Below are positions 28,443 through 35,979 of a stretch of DNA of 64,000 bases, in pieces. Where the stretch lies: the NCBI GenBank assembly GCA_004298675.1, contig SCRI01000060.1, positions 1 through 64,000 of the forward strand, read 5' to 3'. Made by a program: the position numbers and the translations under genes. The notes under the pieces are model-generated. The model saw only the letters and a list, made by a program, of their open reading frames with translations. It made no database searches and was not told the origin of the DNA. Source of the stretch: a bacterium (lineage in GTDB: Bacteria; Vulcanimicrobiota; Vulcanimicrobiia; Vulcanimicrobiales; SCRA01). Numbering within the stretch: position 1 is the first letter of the stretch; each line of letters opens with the position of its first letter.

Positions 28443-30638
28443 TCAGGGCGCAAAGGCGTAGAGCGTGCCTTGGCCTCCCGTTCCGATGCCGAAGGACACG
28501 ACGTAGAGGCGGCCGTTGACGACCGTGGGTGCGGTGAAGAGATAGCCGCCGAGCTTCGTCGTCCATAGCTGCGCGCCGCTCTGCGGGTTGAAGGCGAAGA
28601 CGTCGTTATTGGGACCGTCGGCATAGTAGACGACATTACCGGCAACGCTGGGTGGTGCGGGCGGGCTGTCGTAGACTTTATTCGGGCCGACGGTACGCTG
28701 CCACTGCAGCGCGATGTTACACTGAGAGTCGACGGCAAAGGCCAACAGGCCGTGCAGAATGCCCGTCGTCGTGAGCGAAGAGTCGGAGCCGTTCTCGACG
28801 TAGAACAGGCCGGTCTGCGGCGAGTACGCCGGCACGCCGACGTTGTAGCCCGAGATGCTGGACGTGCCGATCTGCAGCGTGTCATTGGGCAGCGGGCCCG
28901 ACCCGATCGCATCGGCATCCCAGACGAACAGTTGCCCGTTCTTAGCCTTACCCACCGCGAGCGTGCGCGTGCAACCATTGGCCGGCGAGAACAAGAGCGG
29001 CGTAGCACCGAAGTCCAGATCGGCGGAGGAGTAGTTGGGTGCATTGGCGGCCACCACACTTAAGGCGGCATTGACGCGCACCAAACTCTCGGGAAACGCC
29101 GTCGCGCTGGGCGGAGTGCCGGCGTTGCCGGTGAGCGCGTAGATATCGCTGTACGCGGAGGGGTTGGCGGCGTTACGCGGATCCAGCGCGACTCCTCCGG
29201 CCCCCCAGATTCCGCCGCCGCTCCCACCCGTTGCCCCCATCGTGTAAAAGAACGCCGCCCCGCCGGGACTGCTGGTGCTGACCTCCGCGATGCCGCCGCG
29301 CCACGGTGAGATGTCGCAATGGCTGCCGAAGGCGGCGTAGATGCGGTGGTCTGCTTGATCCAGCGTGAGCGCGCCGTAGATGTGCTCGTTTTGATCGGGA
29401 AGCATCGCCACGCCACCCGCGGGCCAACCCGCCGCGACAGTACCGGTACCCATGTCGAAGGCGTAGAGTTGGCCGGTGCCGTCGGCGACGTAGACGCGAT
29501 TGGTCGCGCGCTCGATCACCGCGGAGCCGCTGATCCCGAAGATGCCTCCGGGCATGTCGCTGCACGTTGGAACGCTCTGCGAGTTCAACTGCTTCTTCCA
29601 CAGCAGCGCGCCCGTCGCGGCATTCAGCGCGAAGAACGCCGATCTCTCGTCGCCGACGAAGAGCACGTCGGCAGGCCCCGCCGCGACGTTCTGCACGTTG
29701 CCCGCCACCACGGGCTGATCGTCGGCTGCGCCGCTGAGCACGAACTGCCAACTCAGGTGGAGCTGCGCCACCGACGCCTGCGTCAGCAGGATCTCTTTGG
29801 GATTGTAGCCATGGCGCGCGCTGTCGTATCCGAAGGTGGGCCAGTCGTCGTGCGGCGGTGCCGGGGCGAAGAGCGCGCCCGTCACCGCGCTCGCGGGCAC
29901 GCCCGCTGCGGCGGCGCCGATCGATGCTGCAGCCCCCGCGGTCGTCAATGGCATTCCGTTGTATGCGAGCGTCGGCGCGGCCGACGGCGCGACCACGTTT
30001 GTCGCGGAGAGCGCCGTCGTGCCCTGCGGATCGGTGTCGGTCAGCACGATCGAATTCGCGTAGCTGCCGGGGCCGACGATGGCGTAGCCGTCCGCGTCCA
30101 GCGCCTTCACCAACACGGGCACCGTCGTTGCCACGCCCTCAGGGGGACTGGGACTCGGGAGCACCACGACGATCTGCGCCACGACGCCGTCGAGGGTCAG
30201 CGCCAGCGCGTTGCTTTGACCCGCGACGATCGTGGCCGGCACGGCGGTATGCGAGAGCGCGCGCGAGGCCTGGTCCAGCGCCGTCACGTCAAACGTGTCC
30301 TGCCCAACGGGAGCGTCGACGGCGATGGTACACTGCAGCCCCAGCGTGGCGGCAACGCAATTGGGCGAGGTTGGCGTCAGCGCGACCGCCAGCGGTGCGC
30401 CGCCGTTGATCGCGATCGAGAGCGCGGCCGTGGCGCTGGAGACGTAGGCCGGCCGGCGCAGGTGGGGCGTACCGCGCGGAACCAAGATCACGACCGTCGC
30501 GCGCGCACTTTTCGCTGCGGGATGCGAGGTGCTCGACGCCGCTGGAGGCAGCGCCGAACTCGAGCCGCGATGGGCGCAACCCACGACGAGAGCGATCAGC
30601 ACCAGCCAAGGTAGGCCCCACGCACCGGCTCCTCGCAT
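28443..30638 (-). CDS. lipoprotein with N-terminal repeat-type domain and PQQ-like beta-propeller
   Basis: This 731-residue surface or periplasmic lipoprotein has a signal peptide ending in the lipobox LVVGC (Cys about residue 21). Residues about 50-245 form a domain also found in the divergent neighbour at 30811 (shared APVGxDTF, TIVAGxxNxLxLxLxxVVA and YANxIxLTDxD patterns). From about residue 260 a PQQ-type beta-propeller follows (DDWPTFGYDSARHGYNP, then repeated GALLWKKQ / GAQLWTTKL strands). It may bind PQQ-like cofactors or simply act as a scaffold; no catalytic Asp/Glu/Ca site of quinoprotein dehydrogenases is evident. ATG 30638 follows AGGGAG. Confidence 0.75.
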   Translation of the reverse strand: MRGAGAWGLPWLVLIALVVGCAHRGSSSALPPAASSTSHPAAKSARATVVILVPRGTPHLRRPAYVSSATAALSIAINGGAPLAVALTPTSPNCVAATLGLQCTIAVDAPVGQDTFDVTALDQASRALSHTAVPATIVAGQSNALALTLDGVVAQIVVVLPSPSPPEGVATTVPVLVKALDADGYAIVGPGSYANSIVLTDTDPQGTTALSATNVVAPSAAPTLAYNGMPLTTAGAAASIGAAAAGVPASAVTGALFAPAPPHDDWPTFGYDSARHGYNPKEILLTQASVAQLHLSWQFVLSGAADDQPVVAGNVQNVAAGPADVLFVGDERSAFFALNAATGALLWKKQLNSQSVPTCSDMPGGIFGISGSAVIERATNRVYVADGTGQLYAFDMGTGTVAAGWPAGGVAMLPDQNEHIYGALTLDQADHRIYAAFGSHCDISPWRGGIAEVSTSSPGGAAFFYTMGATGGSGGGIWGAGGVALDPRNAANPSAYSDIYALTGNAGTPPSATAFPESLVRVNAALSVVAANAPNYSSADLDFGATPLLFSPANGCTRTLAVGKAKNGQLFVWDADAIGSGPLPNDTLQIGTSSISGYNVGVPAYSPQTGLFYVENGSDSSLTTTGILHGLLAFAVDSQCNIALQWQRTVGPNKVYDSPPAPPSVAGNVVYYADGPNNDVFAFNPQSGAQLWTTKLGGYLFTAPTVVNGRLYVVSFGIGTGGQGTLYAFAP

Positions 30639-30810
30639 GCATCTCCCTCTCGTCCTTAGTCTAGGGGCGACGCGCGCGCTTGGAGATGAGCCCATGCGCC
30701 TACGAGCGGGGCATGGCTAGCGCTCGTTGCGGTGAGACTTTCCGCCTACGGCAGCGTGCTGGTCGGTCCTTCCCTCGCAGTGGGCTCCGCAGCCTACACT
30801 TACGGTAGCG
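30639..30810. other. divergent promoter region between two lipoprotein genes
   Basis: This 172-nt gap lies between the divergent starts at 30638 and 30811. The only site I can name is TACACT (30795-30800) for the plus-strand gene. Shared regulation of the two genes is plausible because they share a domain, but no operator is visible. Confidence 0.4.
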
Positions 30811-31926
30811 ATGACCACGCGACGCACGTCCATCAACGTCCTCGCACTCCTCACACTCGGGGTTGGCCTATTCGCGGGTTGCGGCGGCGGAGGGGGAGGC
30901 GGCTCCACGCCACCCGCTGGAGGCGGGCCGCAGTCCACGCCCACGGCACCGACGCAGCCCGTCGCGATCTCGATCCTCTTCCCGGCGGTCACGGCCGGCG
31001 CAGCGCGACGGCCCGCGTATGCGCCCTCCACGAGCGTGACGCTCACCGTCGCCGTCAACAACGCCGCGGCCGATACGTACGACGTTTCGCCGACCTCCAC
31101 GTCGTGCCAACTCGTGAGCGGCGGGCGCAGCTGTACCTTTACCGTGAACGCCCCCGTCGGCAGCGACACCTTCGCGCTGACCATCTGGGATGCGCCCAAC
31201 GCAACCGGCAACAAGCTCGCCACCGGCAGCGCCACCCAAACGATCGTCGCGGGCACGGCCAACACGCTTACGATCCCGCTGAACGCCGTCGTCGCGAAGA
31301 TCGTTCTGACGTTGGCAAACCCCAATCCACCGCAGGGCACCGCCACGAGCATCCCGCTCACCGTCGCCGTCAGCGACGCCGACGGTAACCCGATCTCCAC
31401 GTGCGGCGGATGCGTCGCCGGCGCCAACCAATACGCGAATCCCATCACGCTCACCGACAGCGACTCGACGTATACGAAGATCTCGGTGAACGGCGGCAGC
31501 GGCAGCGTGGTCAACGCCACCACCGACGCGGTGAGCGTGGCCTACAACGGCGGCAACTTGAGCAGCGCGCAACTCTCCGCCACGGCCACGGCCATCAACG
31601 CCGCGCCGGTGAGCGTCACCCAAGCCACACTCACGCCGTACGGATCGATCGTCATGTCACCATCGAGCGTCGCGTTCACGAGTACCGGGGCGTCACCTCA
31701 GACGGTACAGGCCTCGCAGGCGGGCTATAGCGGCGCGCTCTCCGCCAACTTCGCGTCCTGCTCCTCGATCGCTAGCGTCAACCAGGTCGGCACGGGAACT
31801 AATCCGCTGACACTGTCCGTGGCGCCCGTTGGCGCCGGCACGTGCAGCGTCACCATCAGCGGCGGCTTCTCAAAGACGGCCACGCTCACGATCACCGTCA
31901 CCACCACCACCATCACGGTGCAGTAG
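30811..31926 (+). CDS. lipoprotein sharing a domain with the divergent beta-propeller protein
   Basis: This 371-residue lipoprotein has signal peptide NVLALLTLGVGLFAGC, lipobox Cys about residue 24, then a Gly run and a Pro/Thr-rich linker. Residues about 60-240 match the N-terminal domain of the neighbouring propeller protein (FTVNAPVGSDTF, QTIVAGTANTLTIPLNAVVAK, QYANPITLTDSDS). The remainder is Ser/Thr/Ala-rich and beta-like, ending in a Thr run (TITVTTTTITVQ). No enzyme motif is visible. A -10-like TACACT (30795-30800) lies 10 nt before the ATG. An adhesive or envelope role is only a guess. Confidence 0.7.
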   Translation: MTTRRTSINVLALLTLGVGLFAGCGGGGGGGSTPPAGGGPQSTPTAPTQPVAISILFPAVTAGAARRPAYAPSTSVTLTVAVNNAAADTYDVSPTSTSCQLVSGGRSCTFTVNAPVGSDTFALTIWDAPNATGNKLATGSATQTIVAGTANTLTIPLNAVVAKIVLTLANPNPPQGTATSIPLTVAVSDADGNPISTCGGCVAGANQYANPITLTDSDSTYTKISVNGGSGSVVNATTDAVSVAYNGGNLSSAQLSATATAINAAPVSVTQATLTPYGSIVMSPSSVAFTSTGASPQTVQASQAGYSGALSANFASCSSIASVNQVGTGTNPLTLSVAPVGAGTCSVTISGGFSKTATLTITVTTTTITVQ

Positions 31927-31977
31927 GCCCACCTCCGCCGTTGTCCGCAACGTAGCGGTCATGGTATCGTTGGCCTC

Positions 31978-32874
31978 GTGGGCACCGCAACGCGAGCGCA
32001 AGCGGCCGGCCGGGCCAAGCGCTTCGGCGTCGTGCTCGCGCTGCTCTACGTCTTCCTTTGGGCGTCGGCATTCGTGCCCAGCAAGATACTCTCCACCGAA
32101 GGGCAGCCGCTATGGATGCTGGTCGCACGCTTCCTGCTGGCCGGCGGCGTGCTCGTGGTCATTGCGCTGGCGGCGCACCGCCCCTTCCCTACCCAGCTGC
32201 GCGAGTGGCTGGAGCTGCTCTTGCTCGGCTTGCTCACCAACGCACTGTACTTAGGGCTGGCGTACATCTCGCTCGAGCACCTCTCGTCCGGCATGGGTGC
32301 CATCCTGTCCAGCACCAACCCGCTCATTCTCGCCTTGCTCGCGCCGCGTCTGCTGGGCGAACCGCTTAGCCTGCGCAAGGGCGCGGGACTGCTGCTGGGA
32401 TTCGGCGGGGTCGTGGCAATCATGCTCGAGCGTGCCGGGACGGGCACGGCACGCCCCCTGGACGTAGCCACCATGACCTTGGGCGTCATCGCCGGCGTGC
32501 TCTCGACGGTGCTCTTCAAGCGCATCCAGCACCGCCACGACTTGGTCGCCGCCATGGCCACGCAGCTCACCTGCGCGGGCCTCGTGCTGATCCCCGCGGC
32601 GTTTCTGCTGGAAGGGCCGCTGCTGATCACGCCCACGCCCGAGCTGCTGGCGTCGCTGGCGTACCTCGTGGTCATCGTCAGCGTAGCCGCCTCACTGCTG
32701 TGGTTCTGGCTGCTCACCCACGGCGAGGCCAGCCGCGTGAGCGCCTTCTACTTTCTCACCCCCGCCTTCGGGCTGGCCCTGGGCGCGCTGCTCTTGGGGG
32801 AGCACCTCGTCGTGCGCGATCTTTTCGGTCTGACCGCGATCGCGCTGGGGATCTCGCTGGTGCAGCGCGGCTGA
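31978..32874 (+). CDS. EamA/DMT superfamily transporter
   Basis: This 298-residue inner-membrane transporter of the drug/metabolite family has about ten hydrophobic helices in two repeated EamA halves (first half ends near ERAGTG, second near ISLVQRG). It shows the family pattern FLWASAFVPSKILS at the first helix and LGEPLSLRKGAGLLLGFGGV at the end of repeat one. GTG 31978 is 7 nt after a -10-like TATCGT. The substrate is unknown. Confidence 0.88.
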   Translation: MGTATRAQAAGRAKRFGVVLALLYVFLWASAFVPSKILSTEGQPLWMLVARFLLAGGVLVVIALAAHRPFPTQLREWLELLLLGLLTNALYLGLAYISLEHLSSGMGAILSSTNPLILALLAPRLLGEPLSLRKGAGLLLGFGGVVAIMLERAGTGTARPLDVATMTLGVIAGVLSTVLFKRIQHRHDLVAAMATQLTCAGLVLIPAAFLLEGPLLITPTPELLASLAYLVVIVSVAASLLWFWLLTHGEASRVSAFYFLTPAFGLALGALLLGEHLVVRDLFGLTAIALGISLVQRG

Positions 32875-32918
32875 CGCCGCACCGTGCACCGCGGGAGCGC
32901 CGTGCTACACTTGGAGCC

Positions 32919-33299
32919 ATGAACAACTCCATCCGTCTCGCACGCACATGCTACCGCCATCTCGCGGGACGGCTGGGTGTTGAGCTGGCGGAGGCGCTCG
33001 TCGCGCGCGGCCTGCTGGATGCTCAGAGCGAGGGCTTCGCGCTGACCGCGGCCGGCGCACGCGCCTTCGCGGAACTCGGCCTCTGCCTTCCGCCGGCGCG
33101 CGGGCGGCGGACGATTCTCGCGCGGCGCTGCCTCGACTGCACGGAGCGCCGTCCCCATGTGGGTGGAGCACTCGGTGCGGCGCTTGCCCGCCACTGCTTC
33201 GAGCAGGGTTGGCTCGTGCGCGTCGAGGATAGCCGCGCCCTGCGCGTGACCCCGCATGGCCGCGAGGAACTGCGCCGAGTCTTCGGAGTCGGCGCGTAG
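32919..33299 (+). CDS. ArsR-type regulator C-terminal domain without the HTH
   Basis: This 126-residue protein matches the C-terminal effector half of a large ArsR subfamily (RLARTCYRHLAGRLGVELAEALVARGLL, RRCLDCTERRPHVGGALGAALAR, LRVTPHGREELRRVFG). Full-length members carry an N-terminal winged helix-turn-helix that is absent here. Only 44 nt separate it from the transporter gene, so there is no room for the missing part. Conserved Cys residues (CLDCTERR) remain. It begins 7 nt after TACACT. It could be a stand-alone binding protein or a truncated gene. Confidence 0.65.
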   Translation: MNNSIRLARTCYRHLAGRLGVELAEALVARGLLDAQSEGFALTAAGARAFAELGLCLPPARGRRTILARRCLDCTERRPHVGGALGAALARHCFEQGWLVRVEDSRALRVTPHGREELRRVFGVGA

Positions 33300-33300
33300 T

Positions 33301-33873
33301 CTATCTCCCTAGCGCATAGAACTCCGCGTTCGGCCGCATGTCCATCGTACTGGCCATGCGGTTGCTGAAGCCGAAGAAACCTGCGATCGCGGCGATGTCC
33401 CAGATGTCGTCGTCGCTGAAGCCGGCCTCATGCAAGCGCGCCACGCGCGCGTCGTCGACCGTGGAGCCCTGCGCGTTGAGCTCCGTAGCAAAAGCAAGCA
33501 GCTCGTATTCGCGCGCGCTGAGGTCCGCGGTACGCCAATTCGTGGCGATCTGATCCGCCAACAGCGGGCGCTTGGAGAGGATGCGCAGCGCCGCGCCGTG
33601 GGCCACGACGCAGTAGAGACAGTCATTCTCGCCGGAGACCGCAACCACGATCATCTCACGCTCGGCGCGCGAGAGGCCGCTCTCGCCACGCATCAACACG
33701 TCATGGTACTGCATGAACGCGCGAAAATGCTCCGGACGCTTGGCGTACGCCAGGAAGACGTTCGGCACGAAGCCGAGCTTCGCGGAGTTCTTCTCGATCG
33801 TTTCGCGCACGTCGGCGGGCAGTGTTGAGAGCTCCGCGGGCACGCCGAAGCGGGAGATGCGTTCTTCTTGCAT
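33301..33873 (-). CDS. AhpD-like / peroxidase-related alkylhydroperoxidase family protein
   Basis: This 190-residue all-helical protein is of the carboxymuconolactone decarboxylase/AhpD superfamily. The redox motif CLYCVVAHG (two Cys and His, about residues 84-92) is intact. AEREMIVVAVSGENDCLYC and the C-terminal NRMASTMDMRPN are typical of the group called peroxidase-related enzymes. It starts 14 nt after the alpha/beta hydrolase gene and is probably co-transcribed with hydrolase and DoxX. A role in peroxide detoxification is likely but not proven. Confidence 0.82.
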   Translation of the reverse strand: MQEERISRFGVPAELSTLPADVRETIEKNSAKLGFVPNVFLAYAKRPEHFRAFMQYHDVLMRGESGLSRAEREMIVVAVSGENDCLYCVVAHGAALRILSKRPLLADQIATNWRTADLSAREYELLAFATELNAQGSTVDDARVARLHEAGFSDDDIWDIAAIAGFFGFSNRMASTMDMRPNAEFYALGR

Positions 33874-33887
33874 GAGGCGCAGGTTCG

Positions 33888-34769
33888 TTACCGTCCCTGG
33901 TGTACCTCGCGCTCCCGCCGGCGCTCCGACTCCTCGAAGAAGCGCAGCACCTCGGCCGTGAACTCGCGCTCGCACTCCGCATGCGGCACGTGGCCGGCGC
34001 GCGCAAACAGCCGCAGACGCGCGCGCGGCAGCGTACGCGCGAGCCGCTCCGCCTGCGCCGCCGGTACGTTTGGATCGCGCTCGCCGGCGATGACCAGGGC
34101 CGGTGCTTCGACCGACGCGTAGCGCTCCTCGAACGGATGCTCGCGCTGCAGCGCGATGCCGCGTGCGAGGTGCATCCAGCCGGCTACCATGGCGCGCGGA
34201 TCGGGCTCGTCCACCGGCAGGCGCCGGTGGCGTTCTGGCGTCCAGGTGCGGCTCTCGGGATGCACCATGCGTAGAAATGCTCGATGGGTCGCTAGCCGCA
34301 CGCTCCACGGCGTCGCACAGGCCGCGAGCGCCTCTCCCAGCAGCGGCGTGGTGAGCAGGCGCAGCTCCCACGGGAGGTCCAGGGCAAACGCCGGCGTGGC
34401 CTCTAACACCAGCGCACGCACGCGCTCGGGTGCCAAGACGGCCGCCGCCAGCGCCACCTTCGCGCCGAGGCTGTGCCCCACCAGGTGGGCCCGCTCGATG
34501 CCAACGGCATCGAGCACCCCTACGGCCTGACGCGCCAACTCCCCGATCCGGTAATCGCCGGGACCCTTCTCCGAGCCGCCGCAGCCGTGCAGGTCGTAGG
34601 CGACGCAACGGTAGCGCCCGGCCAGCGCCGGCAACGCGCGCCACCACGTCCCCAGCGTGTCGGCGAAGCCGTGGATGAACAGCACCGCCGGCCCGCGTCC
34701 AGCCTCGCGCACGCGCGTACGGACACCGCCGGCCACGACCACGCGATCGCAAGCGCGCGGCTGCGTCAC
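33888..34769 (-). CDS. alpha/beta-hydrolase
   Basis: This 293-residue alpha/beta hydrolase has oxyanion-loop HGFAD (about residues 33-37), nucleophile elbow GHSLGAK (Ser about 98), an Asp in GERDPNVPAAQ and a His in GHVPHAE. The triad is therefore complete. The substrate is unknown; similar proteins are esterases, epoxide hydrolases or haloperoxidase-like enzymes. GTG 34769 overlaps the DoxX stop (34766) by 4 nt. Confidence 0.85.
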   Translation of the reverse strand: MTQPRACDRVVVAGGVRTRVREAGRGPAVLFIHGFADTLGTWWRALPALAGRYRCVAYDLHGCGGSEKGPGDYRIGELARQAVGVLDAVGIERAHLVGHSLGAKVALAAAVLAPERVRALVLEATPAFALDLPWELRLLTTPLLGEALAACATPWSVRLATHRAFLRMVHPESRTWTPERHRRLPVDEPDPRAMVAGWMHLARGIALQREHPFEERYASVEAPALVIAGERDPNVPAAQAERLARTLPRARLRLFARAGHVPHAECEREFTAEVLRFFEESERRREREVHQGR

Positions 34770-35281
34770 TCGCTGCGCATCCCGAGGCCCGTGGAGAGCA
34801 GCGAGCCCACCGTCAGCGCGAGGACGGTGGCAACGAGCACCACGATCGCCGCCAAGATCCCCGCCTCAGGCTCCGGCAGCACGAGATTCCAAGCCGCGTC
34901 GACCGAGGCGGAGCCCGGTCCTGCTGAGATCAGCGCAACGCACACCGCGATCAGCACCAGATTGTACTCTAGCCCCCCACGCGCGATCCAGAGTCCGTTC
35001 TTCAAGTGCACGGCGGCGATGGCAGTGATCATGACGCCGATGAGAACGATCGGGCCGATCGGCGAGAGCAGGCCGGCGAGCACGAGCCCCCCGCCCAAGA
35101 ACTCGGCCAGGCCGGCGAGAACGGCAAAGGGGCGCCCCGGCCGGATGCCGACCGACTCGAAAAAGGCCGCGGTCCCGGGTATCCCGGCCCCGCTCTGGGC
35201 GCTGCCGAATAGCTTCTGAAGGCCGTGCAGCACGAAGAGCACGCCCACGACGATACGGATCACGAGCAACGCAAAATCCAT
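34766..35281 (-). CDS. DoxX family membrane protein
   Basis: This 171-residue inner-membrane protein has about four helices and opens with the DoxX pattern LLVIRIVVGVLFVLHGLQKLFG. The loop after it (FFESVGIRPGRPFAVLAGLAEFLGG) is also typical. DoxX proteins often partner thiol- or redox-stress enzymes, which fits the AhpD-like protein two genes on. ATG 35281 is chosen over a GTG at 35302, because the family starts at the first helix and GGAGG precedes it. Confidence 0.85.
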   Translation of the reverse strand: MDFALLVIRIVVGVLFVLHGLQKLFGSAQSGAGIPGTAAFFESVGIRPGRPFAVLAGLAEFLGGGLVLAGLLSPIGPIVLIGVMITAIAAVHLKNGLWIARGGLEYNLVLIAVCVALISAGPGSASVDAAWNLVLPEPEAGILAAIVVLVATVLALTVGSLLSTGLGMRSE

Positions 35282-35376
35282 GCCAGATCGTACCTCCCTC
35301 ACTCCCTCTTACCGCAACTAGACGCTCTTTCCGCGCGCCGGAGGATGCTCCCAGGCTCCTACCGTATGGAGGCGCG

Positions 35377-35610
35377 ATGATCACAGAGCAGGAGATCGCC
35401 GATCTCATTCGCCGGCAGATGCCCGATGCCGTCGTGGAGGCCCACGAGTGGGGGAGCGCCACGGGCGACCACTATGACATCCGCGTCGTCTCCCAGAGCT
35501 TCGAGGGCGTCACGCTGATCGACCGCCACCGCATGGTCTACGCCGCACTCGACGCGGCGCTCAAGGATGGCCGGCTCCATGCGGCGCAACTCAAGACCGA
35601 GACGCCGTAG
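35377..35610 (+). CDS. bolA: BolA family protein
   Basis: This 77-residue protein has the BolA fold signature: ITEQEIADLIRRQMPDA at the start, the Fe-S ligand-bearing loop around HEWGSATGDHYDIRVVS, and the conserved RHRMVYAAL helix. BolA proteins bind monothiol glutaredoxins and help hand over Fe-S clusters. The partner glutaredoxin gene starts 30 nt downstream. GGAGG precedes ATG 35377. Confidence 0.93.
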   Translation: MITEQEIADLIRRQMPDAVVEAHEWGSATGDHYDIRVVSQSFEGVTLIDRHRMVYAALDAALKDGRLHAAQLKTETP

Positions 35611-35640
35611 TTTTCCCCTCGAAAGGAACGTTCACGCACC

Positions 35641-35967
35641 ATGGCAACGACGATCGACGAGGAGATCCAGCAAGAGATCTCCCAGCACAAGATTCTGGTC
35701 TACGGCAAGGGCACGAAATTCCAGCCGCTGTGCGGCTTCACGATGGAGACGATCGAGTTCTTCCGCAAGCTGGGTTATCCGTTCGAAGTGGTCAACGCCC
35801 TGGAGAACCCGCCCAAGCGCGAGGCACTCTCGCGCATGACCAACTGGCCGACGCTACCGAAGGTCTTCATCAACGGGAAGTTCTACGGCGACACCGACAT
35901 CCTGGGACCGATGGCCGAGAGCGGCGAGCTGCAGAAACTGCTCGAGGAGGCTTTCGCCGCCAAGTAG
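35641..35967 (+). CDS. grxD: monothiol glutaredoxin (Grx4 type)
   Basis: This 108-residue monothiol glutaredoxin carries Fe-S clusters between scaffold and targets. The active site reads CGFT where most family members have CGFS. GKGTKFQPLCGFT, the TLPKVFING cis-Pro loop and GDTDILGPM for glutathione binding are intact. The Ser-to-Thr change keeps a hydroxyl. GAAAGGAA lies upstream of the ATG. Placed directly after bolA, it very likely forms the BolA-Grx complex. Confidence 0.93.
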   Translation: MATTIDEEIQQEISQHKILVYGKGTKFQPLCGFTMETIEFFRKLGYPFEVVNALENPPKREALSRMTNWPTLPKVFINGKFYGDTDILGPMAESGELQKLLEEAFAAK

Positions 35968-35979
35968 CGCGCGCAGCCG

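Noticed and set aside
28443-30638. PQQ-dependent alcohol or glucose dehydrogenase
   Set aside because: The propeller repeats are present, but I see no catalytic Asp/Glu with calcium-site pattern and no cytochrome domain, so an enzyme call is not supported.
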